From NCBI GenBank assembly GCA_963728965.1, contig CAVSMH010000006.1:1178001-1242000 (forward strand): a stretch of 64,000 nt of DNA. Reading direction: 5' to 3'. The stretch is from DASQZT01 sp963728965 (GTDB lineage: Bacteria > Acidobacteriota > Terriglobia > Bryobacterales > Bryobacteraceae). The position numbers were made by a program, and so were the translations under genes. The notes beneath the pieces were generated by a model. That model saw only the letters and a program-made list of their open reading frames with translations, was not told the origin of the DNA and searched no databases. Shown here piece after piece: positions 17,193 through 26,646 of the stretch; positions within the stretch are counted from its first letter, which is position 1, and the number at the start of each line of letters is the position of its first letter.

Positions 17193-17681
17193 TCAGGTCA
17201 ATTTCTCTTGTAGGATTTTGGCGCTCTGCTCCGCGCGAAAACGCCGCAGGGTCTCTCTCAGCTCAGGGCGGCGGTTGGCCAGTATGGCAACCGCCAGCAG
17301 CGCCGCGTTCCGTGCCCCCGGGGCGCCGATTGCCAGCGTCCCCACCGGAATTCCCGCCGGCATCTGCACCGTCGAAAGCAGCGAGTCCAGCCCCTTCAGC
17401 GCCGCGCTCTCCATCGGCACGCCCAGCACCGGCAGCAGCGTGTGCGCCGCGCAAACCCCAGCCAGGTGCGCCGCGCCGCCGGCCGCCGCCACGATTACTT
17501 CGATTCCACGTGCCTCCGCCTGCCCCACATACTCGGCCGTCTCCACCGGCGTGCGGTGCGCCGACAGCACCCGGCATTCGTGCGGAACGTCGAACCGTGT
17601 GAGCATCTCCGACGCCTGGCGCATCACGTCCCAGTCGGATTTGCTCCCCATGATCACGGCGACCAACGGGGTATGCGCCAC
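17193..17681 (-). CDS. purE: N5-carboxyaminoimidazole ribonucleotide mutase
   Basis: A 162-residue class I PurE, acting in purine synthesis after PurK. The signature motifs GSKSDW, LSAHRTP, AAAGGAAHLAGV and VQMPAGIPV, which build the active site, are present. It sits three bases downstream of icd on the same strand, so the two are probably co-transcribed. No purK is in the window. Confidence 0.95.
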   Translation of the reverse strand: MAHTPLVAVIMGSKSDWDVMRQASEMLTRFDVPHECRVLSAHRTPVETAEYVGQAEARGIEVIVAAAGGAAHLAGVCAAHTLLPVLGVPMESAALKGLDSLLSTVQMPAGIPVGTLAIGAPGARNAALLAVAILANRRPELRETLRRFRAEQSAKILQEKLT

Positions 17682-17684
17682 GGC

Positions 17685-19130
17685 TTACTGCCCCTGCGCC
17701 AGGCTGAATCCCGCCTGCCCGTTGAACGTGCGCAACGTCTCCGTCATCGCAATCTCCATCCCGGCGCCCACCATCCGGTCGAGCAGCGCCACCATCCGGC
17801 CCATCTCCGTCGGCCCTTCCGCCATGAACCGGCAACGGAACGCGTCCGTGCAGAACGTTTCCGCGCGCCCCGCCGGCCATACCTTCACACCGCGGTTGTC
17901 GATCATCTGAAGGCTCAGCCCGTCGCCCGCCAGTTGCCCCGCTTTCGCCGCCAGCACGTTGGCATCCCGCGAAGGCCAGTAGACGACGACGTCGATGCCC
18001 TTCAATTCCATGCTGGTCGCGGCCGGCTCGTGACCCTGCGGCGCCACGGCTGCCACTTCCGGCCTCTTGGCATAACTCACCGGCTTCAGCCGGTTCGGCT
18101 TCTGACCCAGCCGAGCCACCACCGCGCACGCGAATTCCTTGGTGCCCACCTTCTCGGTGCTCACGCCCTCGGCGAAGACATCATAGGTGTGGATCCCGTC
18201 TTCGAGCGTCCGCAGCCATGCGTTGTGCACCCGTTCCGCCGCTTCCGGCTGGTCGATGTGCACCAGCATCAGTACCGCTCCCAGCAGCAGCCCCGATGGA
18301 TTCGCCAGGTTCTGATTCGCCCGCCGCGGCGCCGACCCGTGAATCGCTTCGAACATCGCGCACTTCTCCCCGATGTTCGCCGATCCCGCCAGTCCCACCG
18401 AGCCCGCAATCTGCGCCGCCACGTCCGACAGGATGTCCCCGTACAGGTTCGGCATCACGATCACGTCGAAAGCCTCCGGTGTGTCCGCCATCTTCGCGGC
18501 CCCGATGTCCACGATCCAGGCCTCTTTCTGGATGTCCGGAAACTCCACCGCGATCTCGTCGAAAACCCGGTGGAACAGGCCGTCGGTCATCTTCATGATG
18601 TTGTCCTTCATGAAGCAGGTGACCTTCTTGCGGTTGTGCCGCCGCGCGTATTCGAACGCGTAGCGCACAATCTTCTCGCTGCCCGGCCGCGAGATCAGCT
18701 TGATGCACGAGGTCACTTCCGGAGTGAGCTGGTACTCGATCCCCGCGTACAGGTCTTCTTCGTTCTCGCGCACGATCACCACATCCATGTTCGGATGCAG
18801 GGTGTCGACGAACGGATGGTAGGACACGCACGGCCGCACGTTGGCATACAAACCCAAGGTCTTGCGCGCGGTTACATTCAGACTCTTGTACCCGCCACCC
18901 TGCGGCGTCGTGATCGGCGCCTTCAGGAAAACCTTCGTCCGCAACAGGGACTCCCAGGCGCGCGGTTCAATGCCGGTCGTATTGCCGCGCAGGTAAACCT
19001 TCTCGCCGATTTCGATGGTCTCGATCTCCAGTTGCGCACCCGACGACTCCAGAACCTGGAGCGTGGCGTTCATGATTTCGGGGCCGATGCCGTCGCCGTG
19101 GGCGACCGTAATAGGTGTTTTCGTGGACAT
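17685..19130 (-). CDS. icd: Isocitrate dehydrogenase (Thermus-like long form)
   Basis: A 481-residue beta-decarboxylating dehydrogenase of the TCA cycle. HGDGIGPEI, KAPITTPQGGGYKSLNV (substrate phosphate site), VRENEEDLYAGIEY, and the metal-binding Asp region in MPNLYGDILSDVAAQIAG are all present. About 140 residues follow the catalytic core, as in the long IDH subtype of Thermus and relatives. NADP is the likely cofactor but is not proven by the motifs I can read. The ATG at 19,130 gives MSTKTPITVAHGDGIG. Upstream of purE in a two-gene unit. Confidence 0.93.
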   Translation of the reverse strand: MSTKTPITVAHGDGIGPEIMNATLQVLESSGAQLEIETIEIGEKVYLRGNTTGIEPRAWESLLRTKVFLKAPITTPQGGGYKSLNVTARKTLGLYANVRPCVSYHPFVDTLHPNMDVVIVRENEEDLYAGIEYQLTPEVTSCIKLISRPGSEKIVRYAFEYARRHNRKKVTCFMKDNIMKMTDGLFHRVFDEIAVEFPDIQKEAWIVDIGAAKMADTPEAFDVIVMPNLYGDILSDVAAQIAGSVGLAGSANIGEKCAMFEAIHGSAPRRANQNLANPSGLLLGAVLMLVHIDQPEAAERVHNAWLRTLEDGIHTYDVFAEGVSTEKVGTKEFACAVVARLGQKPNRLKPVSYAKRPEVAAVAPQGHEPAATSMELKGIDVVVYWPSRDANVLAAKAGQLAGDGLSLQMIDNRGVKVWPAGRAETFCTDAFRCRFMAEGPTEMGRMVALLDRMVGAGMEIAMTETLRTFNGQAGFSLAQGQ

Positions 19131-19303
19131 ACTCGGAATACTCAGGATATTGGAATGCTCCACATAGCGCAACCGGATGCTGTTGTCTTTTACTTCGTTC
19201 CGGCCGGCTCGCGCGCACCAGCCGGCCAATGGCGCAGTATGGCATCGCCGGCCCGGCACGCCAACGGGCGGCGGGCGAAACCGAATCGTGAGGCGGAAAA
19301 CAG

Positions 19304-20587
19304 CTACACGCCGCGGCGCGGCCGCTCTTTGCGGACGAAATCGGTGTCCTGGCGCGGCTCGGCGTCGCACTCGATGGCCAGTGTGGTTACCGGATCGTCG
19401 GGCGCCCGCTCCGGCAGTTCCAGGAAGCGCGCGCGGAACTTGTCCTGATCGAACTTTACTTCCTTGCCGGTGGCCAGGAATCGGGCGGACTTGACCTTGG
19501 TCATGAAACCGCCGATTACGGCTGTATCTCCCGGCCAGAAATAGTTGTGCATGTACAACGTGTTGCCATGTCGCGTGAATGAGGCATAGTTGGAACGCCG
19601 CGGCTGGCAGGGCTCGGTCTGGTAGATCGAGGTGCCGTTGCGATCCATCCATTTGCCGACCGCCGAGAGAATGCGGACGGATTCCTCGGGCACCGAGCCG
19701 TCCGGCCTTGGACCGATGTTGAGCAGGTAGTTGCCGGTGTCGCGCGCGCACGTGATCAGGTTGCGAACGATGGTCTTGGGGCTCTTCCAATCGTCATCGG
19801 TCTTGTTGTAGCCCCAACTGTCGTTCATCGTCATGCAGGATTCCCACGCGCGTTTCTCGGCGGTGATGCGCTGCTCGGGAGTGGCGAAATCGCCCTCCAG
19901 CTTGTTGCGGTTGTTGACGATAATGTCGGGTTGAAGCTGGAACACCATCGCGTTCATCTTTTCCGATTCCCAACCCGCGGCATCGAGCGGCCAGGCGACG
20001 TCGTACCAGAGGATGTCGATCTTGCCGTAATTGGTGAGCAGCTCGCGGATCTGCCCGTGAATGTAATCCACGAACCGGCGGCGCGCCTGTTCATCGGTGG
20101 CGCACCGCGCGCCATCCGGGTGATGCCAGTCCATCAGCGAATAGTAGAAGCCCACGCGGAGGCCTTCGGCGCGCGCGGCTTCGACATACTCCTTCACCAG
20201 GTCGCGCCCGGGCCCCTGTTTGGGGGCGCAGTAGTCGGTGAGCTTCGAAGCGAAGTTGCAGAAGCCCTCGTGGTGTTTGGTGGTCATCACCATGTATTTC
20301 TGGCCGGCCTGTTTGGCAAGGCGGGCCCACTCCCGCGCGAAACCCGGCTTGGGATGGAAGCGGCGGGCGAGCTGTTCGTAGTCGGCCACGGGGATCGCTT
20401 CGTTCTCCATCACCCACTCGTGGCGGCCCACCACGCTGTAGAGGCCCCAGTGAATGAACATGCCGAAGCGGGCCTCGTGCCACCACTTCATGCGCCGCTC
20501 GCGATCCGCCGCGGGATCGGCCGCCGCGGCGCTGCCCGTCGTCGCCGCCGCGGCGGTCATGAGCTGGAGATAATCACGTCTGGTCAT
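19304..20587 (-). CDS. Exported alpha-L-fucosidase (GH29)
   Basis: A 427-residue glycoside hydrolase. The start MTRRDYLQLMTAAAATTG is a Tat-like signal. The GH29 signature MKWWHEARFGMFIHWGLYS, the TTKHHEGFC block and the nucleophile strand KIDILWYDVAW (Asp) follow. AGGAG eight bases before the ATG at 20,587 supports this start. It should release L-fucose from polysaccharides or glycans in the periplasm and fits with the sulfatase and TonB receptor in the region as part of polysaccharide use. No adjacent fucose catabolic genes are seen. Confidence 0.92.
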   Translation of the reverse strand: MTRRDYLQLMTAAAATTGSAAAADPAADRERRMKWWHEARFGMFIHWGLYSVVGRHEWVMENEAIPVADYEQLARRFHPKPGFAREWARLAKQAGQKYMVMTTKHHEGFCNFASKLTDYCAPKQGPGRDLVKEYVEAARAEGLRVGFYYSLMDWHHPDGARCATDEQARRRFVDYIHGQIRELLTNYGKIDILWYDVAWPLDAAGWESEKMNAMVFQLQPDIIVNNRNKLEGDFATPEQRITAEKRAWESCMTMNDSWGYNKTDDDWKSPKTIVRNLITCARDTGNYLLNIGPRPDGSVPEESVRILSAVGKWMDRNGTSIYQTEPCQPRRSNYASFTRHGNTLYMHNYFWPGDTAVIGGFMTKVKSARFLATGKEVKFDQDKFRARFLELPERAPDDPVTTLAIECDAEPRQDTDFVRKERPRRGV

Positions 20588-20828
20588 CGGATGCTCCTGA
20601 GGCATCAGGATACCACTATATAGCGGTAACGATGCGTGTCCGCGAAGCTCCGGCCCCCATTCCTCCGCCCGCCGGCGCGCCCTGTGATGACCGCCCGGCA
20701 TCGACGCCGCCCTTCCCGCCGGACCGCCTCCGTCAGCCGGACAGCTTGCCCGGCACGCCGCAGTGACGCCGCACGTCGGCCGGCGCCCCGCTGGAAATCG
20801 CGGCGAAAATGTGATGCTGTAGGTGGAT

Positions 20829-22457
20829 ATGAATCCGCTGAATCGTCGCACCTTCTTTGCGCTGGCGATCTGCTTTGCCGCAACCTTGCCCGGCGAAGCC
20901 TCCGCCGCCGATCGCGTCAAGACAGCCAACGGCCTCCTCGAGGCGACCACCCCCGCGGGGGCCGATGTGCGCAGCTTCAAGGGCATCCCCTTTGCCCAGC
21001 CGCCGGTCGGCAACCTCCGATGGCGGGAGCCTCAGCCCGTCAAGAACTGGACCGGGGCGCGCAACGCCGACCACTTCGGCCCGCGATGTATGCAGCGCAC
21101 TTCGCCCAATGCCGACTACTGGTTCCGCAGCAATGGCATGAGCGAAGATTGCCTCTATCTGAACGTGTGGACCCCCGCCAAATCCGACCGCGAGCGGCTG
21201 CCGGTGCTGGTCTACATCTTCGGCGGCGGTTTTCAGAACGGCGACGGTTCCGAACCGCGCTACGATGGCGCCAACATGGCCCGCAAGGGCATGGTGGCGG
21301 TGACGATGAACTACCGCACCAACATCTTCGGATTTTTCTCCCATCCCGAGTTGACCAGGGAGTCTCCGCACCACGCGTCTGGAAACTATGGCCTGCTGGA
21401 CCAGGTCGCCGCCCTCGAGTGGGTGCAGCGCAACATTGCCGCCTTCGGCGGCGATCCGAAGCGCGTGACCATCGGCGGCGAATCGGCCGGTTCCATTTCG
21501 GTGAGCGCCCTCATGGCCTCTCCGCTGTCCAGGAATCTCATCGCCGGGGCCATCGGCGAGAGCGGCGCCATGACCTCGAGTCTGCCCCCACGGCCCCTCC
21601 CGGAATCGGAGCAGGACGGGGTCCGCTTCGGTGCGTCCGCCGGCGCACCCTCGCTCGCGGCGCTTCGCGCGCTGACCGCCGAGCAGATCCAGCAAGCCCT
21701 GGCGAAGACTTCCGGCATGCGCTTCAGCACGGCCCTCGACGGTTATTTCCTGCCGAAGCCGCTGGCGGAAATCTTCCTGGCGGGCGAGCAGTCCAAGGTT
21801 CCGTTGCTGGCCGGATCGAACTCCGAGGAGCAGCCCGCCAGGGCCGTACTGGGTGCGGCCGAGCCTACCCCGGAGAATTTTGCCAGCGCGGTAAAGCGTC
21901 TCTACGGCGACCACGCCGGAGAGATTTTGAAAGCCTACGCGCCTTCCTCCCCCGAGCAGGTGCTGGAGGCCGCCACCCACCTGGCGAGCGCGCGTTTCGT
22001 CGGATACAGCACCTGGAAGTGGACCGAGCTCCAGATGAAGACCGGTGGCAAGCCGGTGTACCGGTATCTCTACGCGCACCCCCGGCCGAGGTTTCTCGGC
22101 ATGCCCGATCAACCCGCCCCGCCGCCGCGCTCCGCGCCGGCCGAGAAGGGCGGGGAATCCCGGCAGCCCCGCGGAGCGGCCCATTCCGCCGAGATCCAGT
22201 ACGCCATGGGCAATCTCGATCTCGACAAGCGCTATGCCTGGAAGCCCGAGGACTATAAGCTTTCCGCGGTCATGCAGGCCTATTTTGCCAACTTCGTCAA
22301 GACCGGGAATCCGAACGGTCCGGACCTGCCGAACTGGCCCGCTTACGACAGCCGCACCGGCTACCGGCTCCTTCGGCTGGATGTTGACTCCCGCGTCGAG
22401 CCGGAGCCGCACCGGGAGCGCTACGTGGCCCTCGATGCGGCCTCCGCGCGGCCCTAG
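20829..22457 (+). CDS. Secreted type-B carboxylesterase
   Basis: An alpha/beta-hydrolase of about 542 residues, acetylcholinesterase-like family. It has an N-terminal export signal (NRRTFFALAICFAATLPGEASAA) with a twin Arg. FKGIPFAQPPVGNLRW, SEDCLYLNVWTP, the oxyanion motif FGGGF, and the nucleophile elbow GGESAGS are present. A Glu lies in SNSEEQ and a candidate catalytic His in GAAHSAEIQY. The Pro-rich stretch near residue 430 is a loop insertion. It converges on the Cas6 gene with a shared stop region. Substrate unknown. Confidence 0.92.
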   Translation: MNPLNRRTFFALAICFAATLPGEASAADRVKTANGLLEATTPAGADVRSFKGIPFAQPPVGNLRWREPQPVKNWTGARNADHFGPRCMQRTSPNADYWFRSNGMSEDCLYLNVWTPAKSDRERLPVLVYIFGGGFQNGDGSEPRYDGANMARKGMVAVTMNYRTNIFGFFSHPELTRESPHHASGNYGLLDQVAALEWVQRNIAAFGGDPKRVTIGGESAGSISVSALMASPLSRNLIAGAIGESGAMTSSLPPRPLPESEQDGVRFGASAGAPSLAALRALTAEQIQQALAKTSGMRFSTALDGYFLPKPLAEIFLAGEQSKVPLLAGSNSEEQPARAVLGAAEPTPENFASAVKRLYGDHAGEILKAYAPSSPEQVLEAATHLASARFVGYSTWKWTELQMKTGGKPVYRYLYAHPRPRFLGMPDQPAPPPRSAPAEKGGESRQPRGAAHSAEIQYAMGNLDLDKRYAWKPEDYKLSAVMQAYFANFVKTGNPNGPDLPNWPAYDSRTGYRLLRLDVDSRVEPEPHRERYVALDAASARP

Positions 22458-23377
22458 CAACCCTCGCTCAGCCGGCCATCTTCCAGGGACTCGCACGGGC
22501 GGGTGGGCCACACCACCCGCACGTCGCCTTTCCCCCACACCGTCTGCCGTCCCACCCCGATCCACCGCGCGGCGCGAAGCCATGGCAGAAATTCGCCGAG
22601 CGGACCCGCATACTCCGCCTCTCCGGTGAAGCCGCCGATCGAGTGCACCTGCCCGGTCCGGCCCGACCTTCGCCCCGCTGCTTCCCACACCAGGTCGCAG
22701 TCCACCAGCCGCACCGCCTCCGCCCGTCTGCCCAATTCGCGAAAATCGATGGCGAGCGGGCCCGCGCCGTAGAGCGCCCGCAGCGTGCTCAACCGGTCGC
22801 GTACCCGCGCCAGCAGCACCGCGAACTCCGGCCGCTCCGTGACTGCGCCGCCGCTCTTCCATTCCGTCGGCGTGGCGAACCGGACGCGAACCCGGCTCGC
22901 CGGCGGTTCCGGATCGAGGTCCACGGCCAGAGGCTCCCCCGGCGCATCCCCCACGGTCTCGGCATGGCCGGCCAGGTCGAGCCGGTCGATGCGCTCCAAC
23001 TCCGCGCGCCCGCGCCCCGCTCCCAACCCGCCGGCTGCCAGCGCCGCCACCGCGGCGCGAAACAGGTCGAGCGATGGCCGCTGCATGTCGAACAGGTGTA
23101 CATCGAAATGGAAGCCGCTTCCGGCGGCGATCTGCGCGCCATCCAGGTGTGCCGCGCGAAATACGAAGGGCCGCGGCCAGTCCCTGAGCCCGCTCGGCGC
23201 CCGCCCGCCCGGCGGAGTTCCGGGCTCGAACAGCCGGCCCCACTCCGCCGGCGCCGCGCTCTGCCGCAAGGCCGAGCCGAACGCCCCGCGCAGTGCATTA
23301 CCGGCGCCGCCGGCGCGGAACTGCACCGCCTCCACCGCCCGCAGATGGAGCCGAAGCCGGTAGAACTCGAAGGTCAT
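22454..23377 (-). CDS. cas6: Cas6-family RAMP endoribonuclease, orphan
   Basis: A 307-residue protein whose C-terminal half matches the Cas6 RAMP type. The segment SIGGFTGEAEYAGPL (about residues 246-260) is followed by the Gly-rich GVGRQTVWGKGDV loop (274-286). The N-terminal GNALRGAFGSALRQ is like the first ferredoxin-like subdomain. Cas6 proteins cut precursor crRNA at CRISPR repeats. No other cas gene or repeat array lies in the window, so either it serves a distant array or has another RNA role. GGGGGAAG just upstream supports the ATG at 23,377. Confidence 0.75.
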   Translation of the reverse strand: MTFEFYRLRLHLRAVEAVQFRAGGAGNALRGAFGSALRQSAAPAEWGRLFEPGTPPGGRAPSGLRDWPRPFVFRAAHLDGAQIAAGSGFHFDVHLFDMQRPSLDLFRAAVAALAAGGLGAGRGRAELERIDRLDLAGHAETVGDAPGEPLAVDLDPEPPASRVRVRFATPTEWKSGGAVTERPEFAVLLARVRDRLSTLRALYGAGPLAIDFRELGRRAEAVRLVDCDLVWEAAGRRSGRTGQVHSIGGFTGEAEYAGPLGEFLPWLRAARWIGVGRQTVWGKGDVRVVWPTRPCESLEDGRLSEGC

Positions 23378-23544
23378 CTTCCCCCGCCCCGTCATGCACG
23401 CACGGCCGGCGCGCCGGAACGCATCACTTACCCCCGCAGCCATCCGTGAGCTTGCATTTCCGGGCGCCCATCATCGACACCACATCGGCCGTTGTCGCGC
23501 CTCGATCGGGATCGACATGAGACGCGGCAATGGCGTCCAGTGAG

Positions 23545-25197
23545 TTACGCCGTTGCCTGGCGGGCAAGTTCCTCCAGGCCGCGCTCGCGGATCTCCTGCT
23601 CGCGGATTAGGAACTTCTGCACCTTCTTCGAAATCGTCATCGGAAACCCATCGACGAAGCGCACGAATTGCGGAATCTTGAAGTACGCGATCTTGCCGCG
23701 GCAAAAATCGCGAATCTCGCCCGCAGTGGCCTGCTCGCCGTTCTTCAACTGTACCCACGCCACCACCGTCTCGCCGAGTTTCGCATCCGGGATGCCCACC
23801 ACGTAAACATCCGCGATTTTCGGGTGGGTGTGCAGAAAATCCTCTACCTCGCGCGGATAGATATTCTCCCCACCGCGAATGATCGTCTCCTTGGCGCGGC
23901 CCCGAAAACTGAAATAGCCGTCCGGACGCATGACCGCCAGATCGCCGGTATGCAGCCAACCCTCGCCGTCGATCACCGCGGCCGTACCTTCCGGGTCGTC
24001 GTCGTACCCCTGCATGACCAGGTACCCGCGGGTGCATAGTTCGCCCTGGGCCCCCAGCGGCAGCGGCTTTCCGGTTTCCGTGTCGACAATCTGCACCTCG
24101 GTGTTGGCCAGCGCGGATCCCACCGTGGTAACGCGCACGTCCAGCGGATCGTCCACCGATGACATCGTAATCACCGGCGAGGATTCGGTCTGTCCGTAAG
24201 GGATCGTCATCTTCGCGATGTGCATGCGTTCGGCGGCGTGCTTCATCAGTTCGATAGGACACGGCGCACCCGACATCACACCCTTGCGCAACGAACTCAG
24301 ATCGAAGCGCGCGAATTCGGGGTGCTCCAGCTCCGCGATGTACATCGTCGGCACGCCGTAGAGCGCGGTAGCGCGTTCGTTGTGCACCGCCTCGAGCGTA
24401 GCCAGCGGGTCGAACTGCGCCGATGGCAGCAGGAGCGTGGCGCCGGATACCAGCGACACCATCGAACCGATCACCGAGCCGAAGCAGTGGTACAGCGGCA
24501 CCGGTGAGCAGATGCGATCCTCCGCGGTGCACCCCAGCTTGAGCCCGATCGCCATGCCGTTGTTCACCAGCCCGCGATGCGTCAGCATGACGCCCTTGGG
24601 CGATCCGGTAGTGCCGGAAGTGTACTGAATGTTGGCCACATCTCCCGGCCGCGATTCGTGTGCAGGGATGTCGATGGCGCCCGCCAGCATGTCGCTCCAG
24701 GATGGTCCGCCGATCCAGATTTCATGCTCCAGCCCGAGCGGGTCGCCCTGGCGCGCCTCTTCGAGAATCTCCCGGTAGTTCGCCCGCGAATCGCGCTCGC
24801 GCAGGATGAGGGCGCGAATGCGGGACTTGCGCAGAACGTGGCGCAGATCGTGGGAACGGTAGGCCGGATTGACATTCACCAGGATCACTCCGGCGCGCGC
24901 GGCGGCGTACTGCAGCAGCACCCACTCGACGCAATTGCTGGCCCAGATGCCGGCGCGGTCGGCCGGGCGCAGCCCCAACCCCGCCAGGCCGCGGGCCACA
25001 CGGGTCGCTTCGCGGTCCAGTTCCAGCCAGGTGAGGCGTACCTGCTGATGGCACACCACCAGCGCCTCCCGCTCCGGAAACCGGGCTGCGGTCCGCCCCA
25101 GCGCCTCGGAAATGGTCATCTCGAGCAGGGGCACTTCCGGCCCGCGCACGTAGCTGAGGCCGGTCGAGGCCGGCCCATCCAAAGCCTTCTGCGACAC
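23545..25197 (-). CDS. Long-chain fatty-acyl-CoA ligase (AMP-forming)
   Basis: A 550-residue adenylate-forming enzyme that activates fatty acids with ATP and CoA. The P-loop-like motif YTSGTTGSPKGVMLTHRG, the acyl-binding region PYGQTESSPV, the ATP motif WLHTGDLAVM and the hinge with catalytic Lys in MTISKKVQKF are visible. The second domain begins GRAKETIIRGGENIYP. It lies six bases downstream of the CCA-type nucleotidyltransferase gene on the same strand, suggesting co-transcription. Chain-length preference cannot be read. Confidence 0.92.
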   Translation of the reverse strand: MSQKALDGPASTGLSYVRGPEVPLLEMTISEALGRTAARFPEREALVVCHQQVRLTWLELDREATRVARGLAGLGLRPADRAGIWASNCVEWVLLQYAAARAGVILVNVNPAYRSHDLRHVLRKSRIRALILRERDSRANYREILEEARQGDPLGLEHEIWIGGPSWSDMLAGAIDIPAHESRPGDVANIQYTSGTTGSPKGVMLTHRGLVNNGMAIGLKLGCTAEDRICSPVPLYHCFGSVIGSMVSLVSGATLLLPSAQFDPLATLEAVHNERATALYGVPTMYIAELEHPEFARFDLSSLRKGVMSGAPCPIELMKHAAERMHIAKMTIPYGQTESSPVITMSSVDDPLDVRVTTVGSALANTEVQIVDTETGKPLPLGAQGELCTRGYLVMQGYDDDPEGTAAVIDGEGWLHTGDLAVMRPDGYFSFRGRAKETIIRGGENIYPREVEDFLHTHPKIADVYVVGIPDAKLGETVVAWVQLKNGEQATAGEIRDFCRGKIAYFKIPQFVRFVDGFPMTISKKVQKFLIREQEIRERGLEELARQATA

Positions 25198-25203
25198 GAA
25201 ACC

Positions 25204-26523
25204 TCAGTGTAACGTACCGCGCGGAAACTGCCGCCGCACCAGTTCCAGGGCTTCGCCGGAAGTGGTGATGCGCCCTTCCAGTTGGGCGTCTTCCACGGCA
25301 GCGAGAATCGTCGAGAAGCGGGGCCCGGGCTCGTACCCGGCGGCGATCAGGTCGGCCCCCGTGAGCAGACGCGCCGGCTTCAGATGCTCTTCGGGGAATT
25401 GCTCCAGCTTGCGCTTCACGTACTCGTAGTTGTCCAGCCGCCCGTGGCTGGCCAGGCAGTCCAGGCGATGCAGTTCGAGATGCTCCTCGAAATCCGGCAG
25501 CCGCAGGAAGCGTTTGAGCGTGCTGTCCTTCATCTGCTCGACATCTTTGAAGCGCATGTGGTTCGCGACCAGCGCCTCCACCTGCTCCACCTCGTCGCGC
25601 GAAAAACGCAGCCGGCACAGAATGCGGTGCGCCAGTTCGACGCCTTCTTCCACGTGGCCATCGAAGCGGATCCGCTCGGCAACCCGGAAGGTGGGCGGCT
25701 TGCCGACATCGTGCAGCAATGCGCCCAGGGCGAGCGTCACGGTGGGGTGGCTCAGTTTTTCGAGCAGGAGAAGCGTGTGCACCCAAACGTCGCCCTCGGG
25801 ATGGTATTCGGGCGGCTGGGCCACGCCTTTCATCGCCGCGACCTCGGGGACAAGATCGGCCAGCAATCCGACCGACTCGAGCAGTTCGAAACCGCGCCGG
25901 GCGCCGCCCTCGGTAAGGATGCGCACCAGCTCGTCGCGAACCCGTTCCGGCGCAATCGTGAGGATCAGCGAGTGATCCCGGCGCATGGCCTCGAACGTTT
26001 CCATTTCGATGTCAAAACCGAGCCGCGCGGCGAACCGCACGGCGCGCAGAAGCCGGAGGTGATCCTCCCGAAAGCGCGCCCCGGCATCGCCGATGGCACG
26101 GACCAGGCGGCGTTCGAGATCGGCGCGGCCTTCCACGAAGTCCAGAATCTCGCCGCTTTCGGGATCCATCATCAGGCCGTTGATCGTGAAGTCGCGGCGC
26201 AGCACGTCGGCCCGTGGATCGTGTTCGAAATGGACGCTGTCCGGGCGCCGGCCGTCGCTGTATTCCAGGTCGCTGCGGAAGGTGGCCACCTCCACCTGGT
26301 AGAACCCATCGCGGACCAGCACCACGCCGAAACTGGCGCCCACGCGGCCGGAATTCGGAAACAGGTCGAGGATCCGGTCGGGCCGCGCGTCGGTGGCCAC
26401 GTCGAAGTCCTTCGGATGCGCGCCCAGCAGCAGATCGCGCACACATCCGCCCACCAGGTAGGCCTGGTGGCCGGCCCGGCGGAGCTTGTCAATCACGGCG
26501 AGGGCCAGGCTTTCATTGTTCAT
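25204..26523 (-). CDS. Class II tRNA nucleotidyltransferase with HD domain
   Basis: A 439-residue CCA-adding / poly(A)-polymerase-family enzyme. The head domain has GGCVRDLLLG and the catalytic DFD of KDFDVATDA. RRDFTINGLM, the neck motif EDHLRLLRAVRFAARLGF and motif D (PERVRDEL, which pairs with incoming nucleotide bases) follow. An HD metal-phosphohydrolase motif (LLHDVGKPPTF) is in the C-terminal part. It could be full CCA-adding or only part of a split CC/A pair, since a second related gene lies at 62.1 kb. The start ATG at 26,523 gives MNNESLALAV. Confidence 0.88.
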   Translation of the reverse strand: MNNESLALAVIDKLRRAGHQAYLVGGCVRDLLLGAHPKDFDVATDARPDRILDLFPNSGRVGASFGVVLVRDGFYQVEVATFRSDLEYSDGRRPDSVHFEHDPRADVLRRDFTINGLMMDPESGEILDFVEGRADLERRLVRAIGDAGARFREDHLRLLRAVRFAARLGFDIEMETFEAMRRDHSLILTIAPERVRDELVRILTEGGARRGFELLESVGLLADLVPEVAAMKGVAQPPEYHPEGDVWVHTLLLLEKLSHPTVTLALGALLHDVGKPPTFRVAERIRFDGHVEEGVELAHRILCRLRFSRDEVEQVEALVANHMRFKDVEQMKDSTLKRFLRLPDFEEHLELHRLDCLASHGRLDNYEYVKRKLEQFPEEHLKPARLLTGADLIAAGYEPGPRFSTILAAVEDAQLEGRITTSGEALELVRRQFPRGTLH

Positions 26524-26646
26524 CGCTGCTAACCCTATGCTAAGCGGGAACCCGGCGGCGAGGACAGGTCCCTCCGGCCACCACGCTCCCACTCCGTTCT
26601 ACGATAAGATACAGATCTTGCTGCCCACGTCGTAGACCGGATCACT

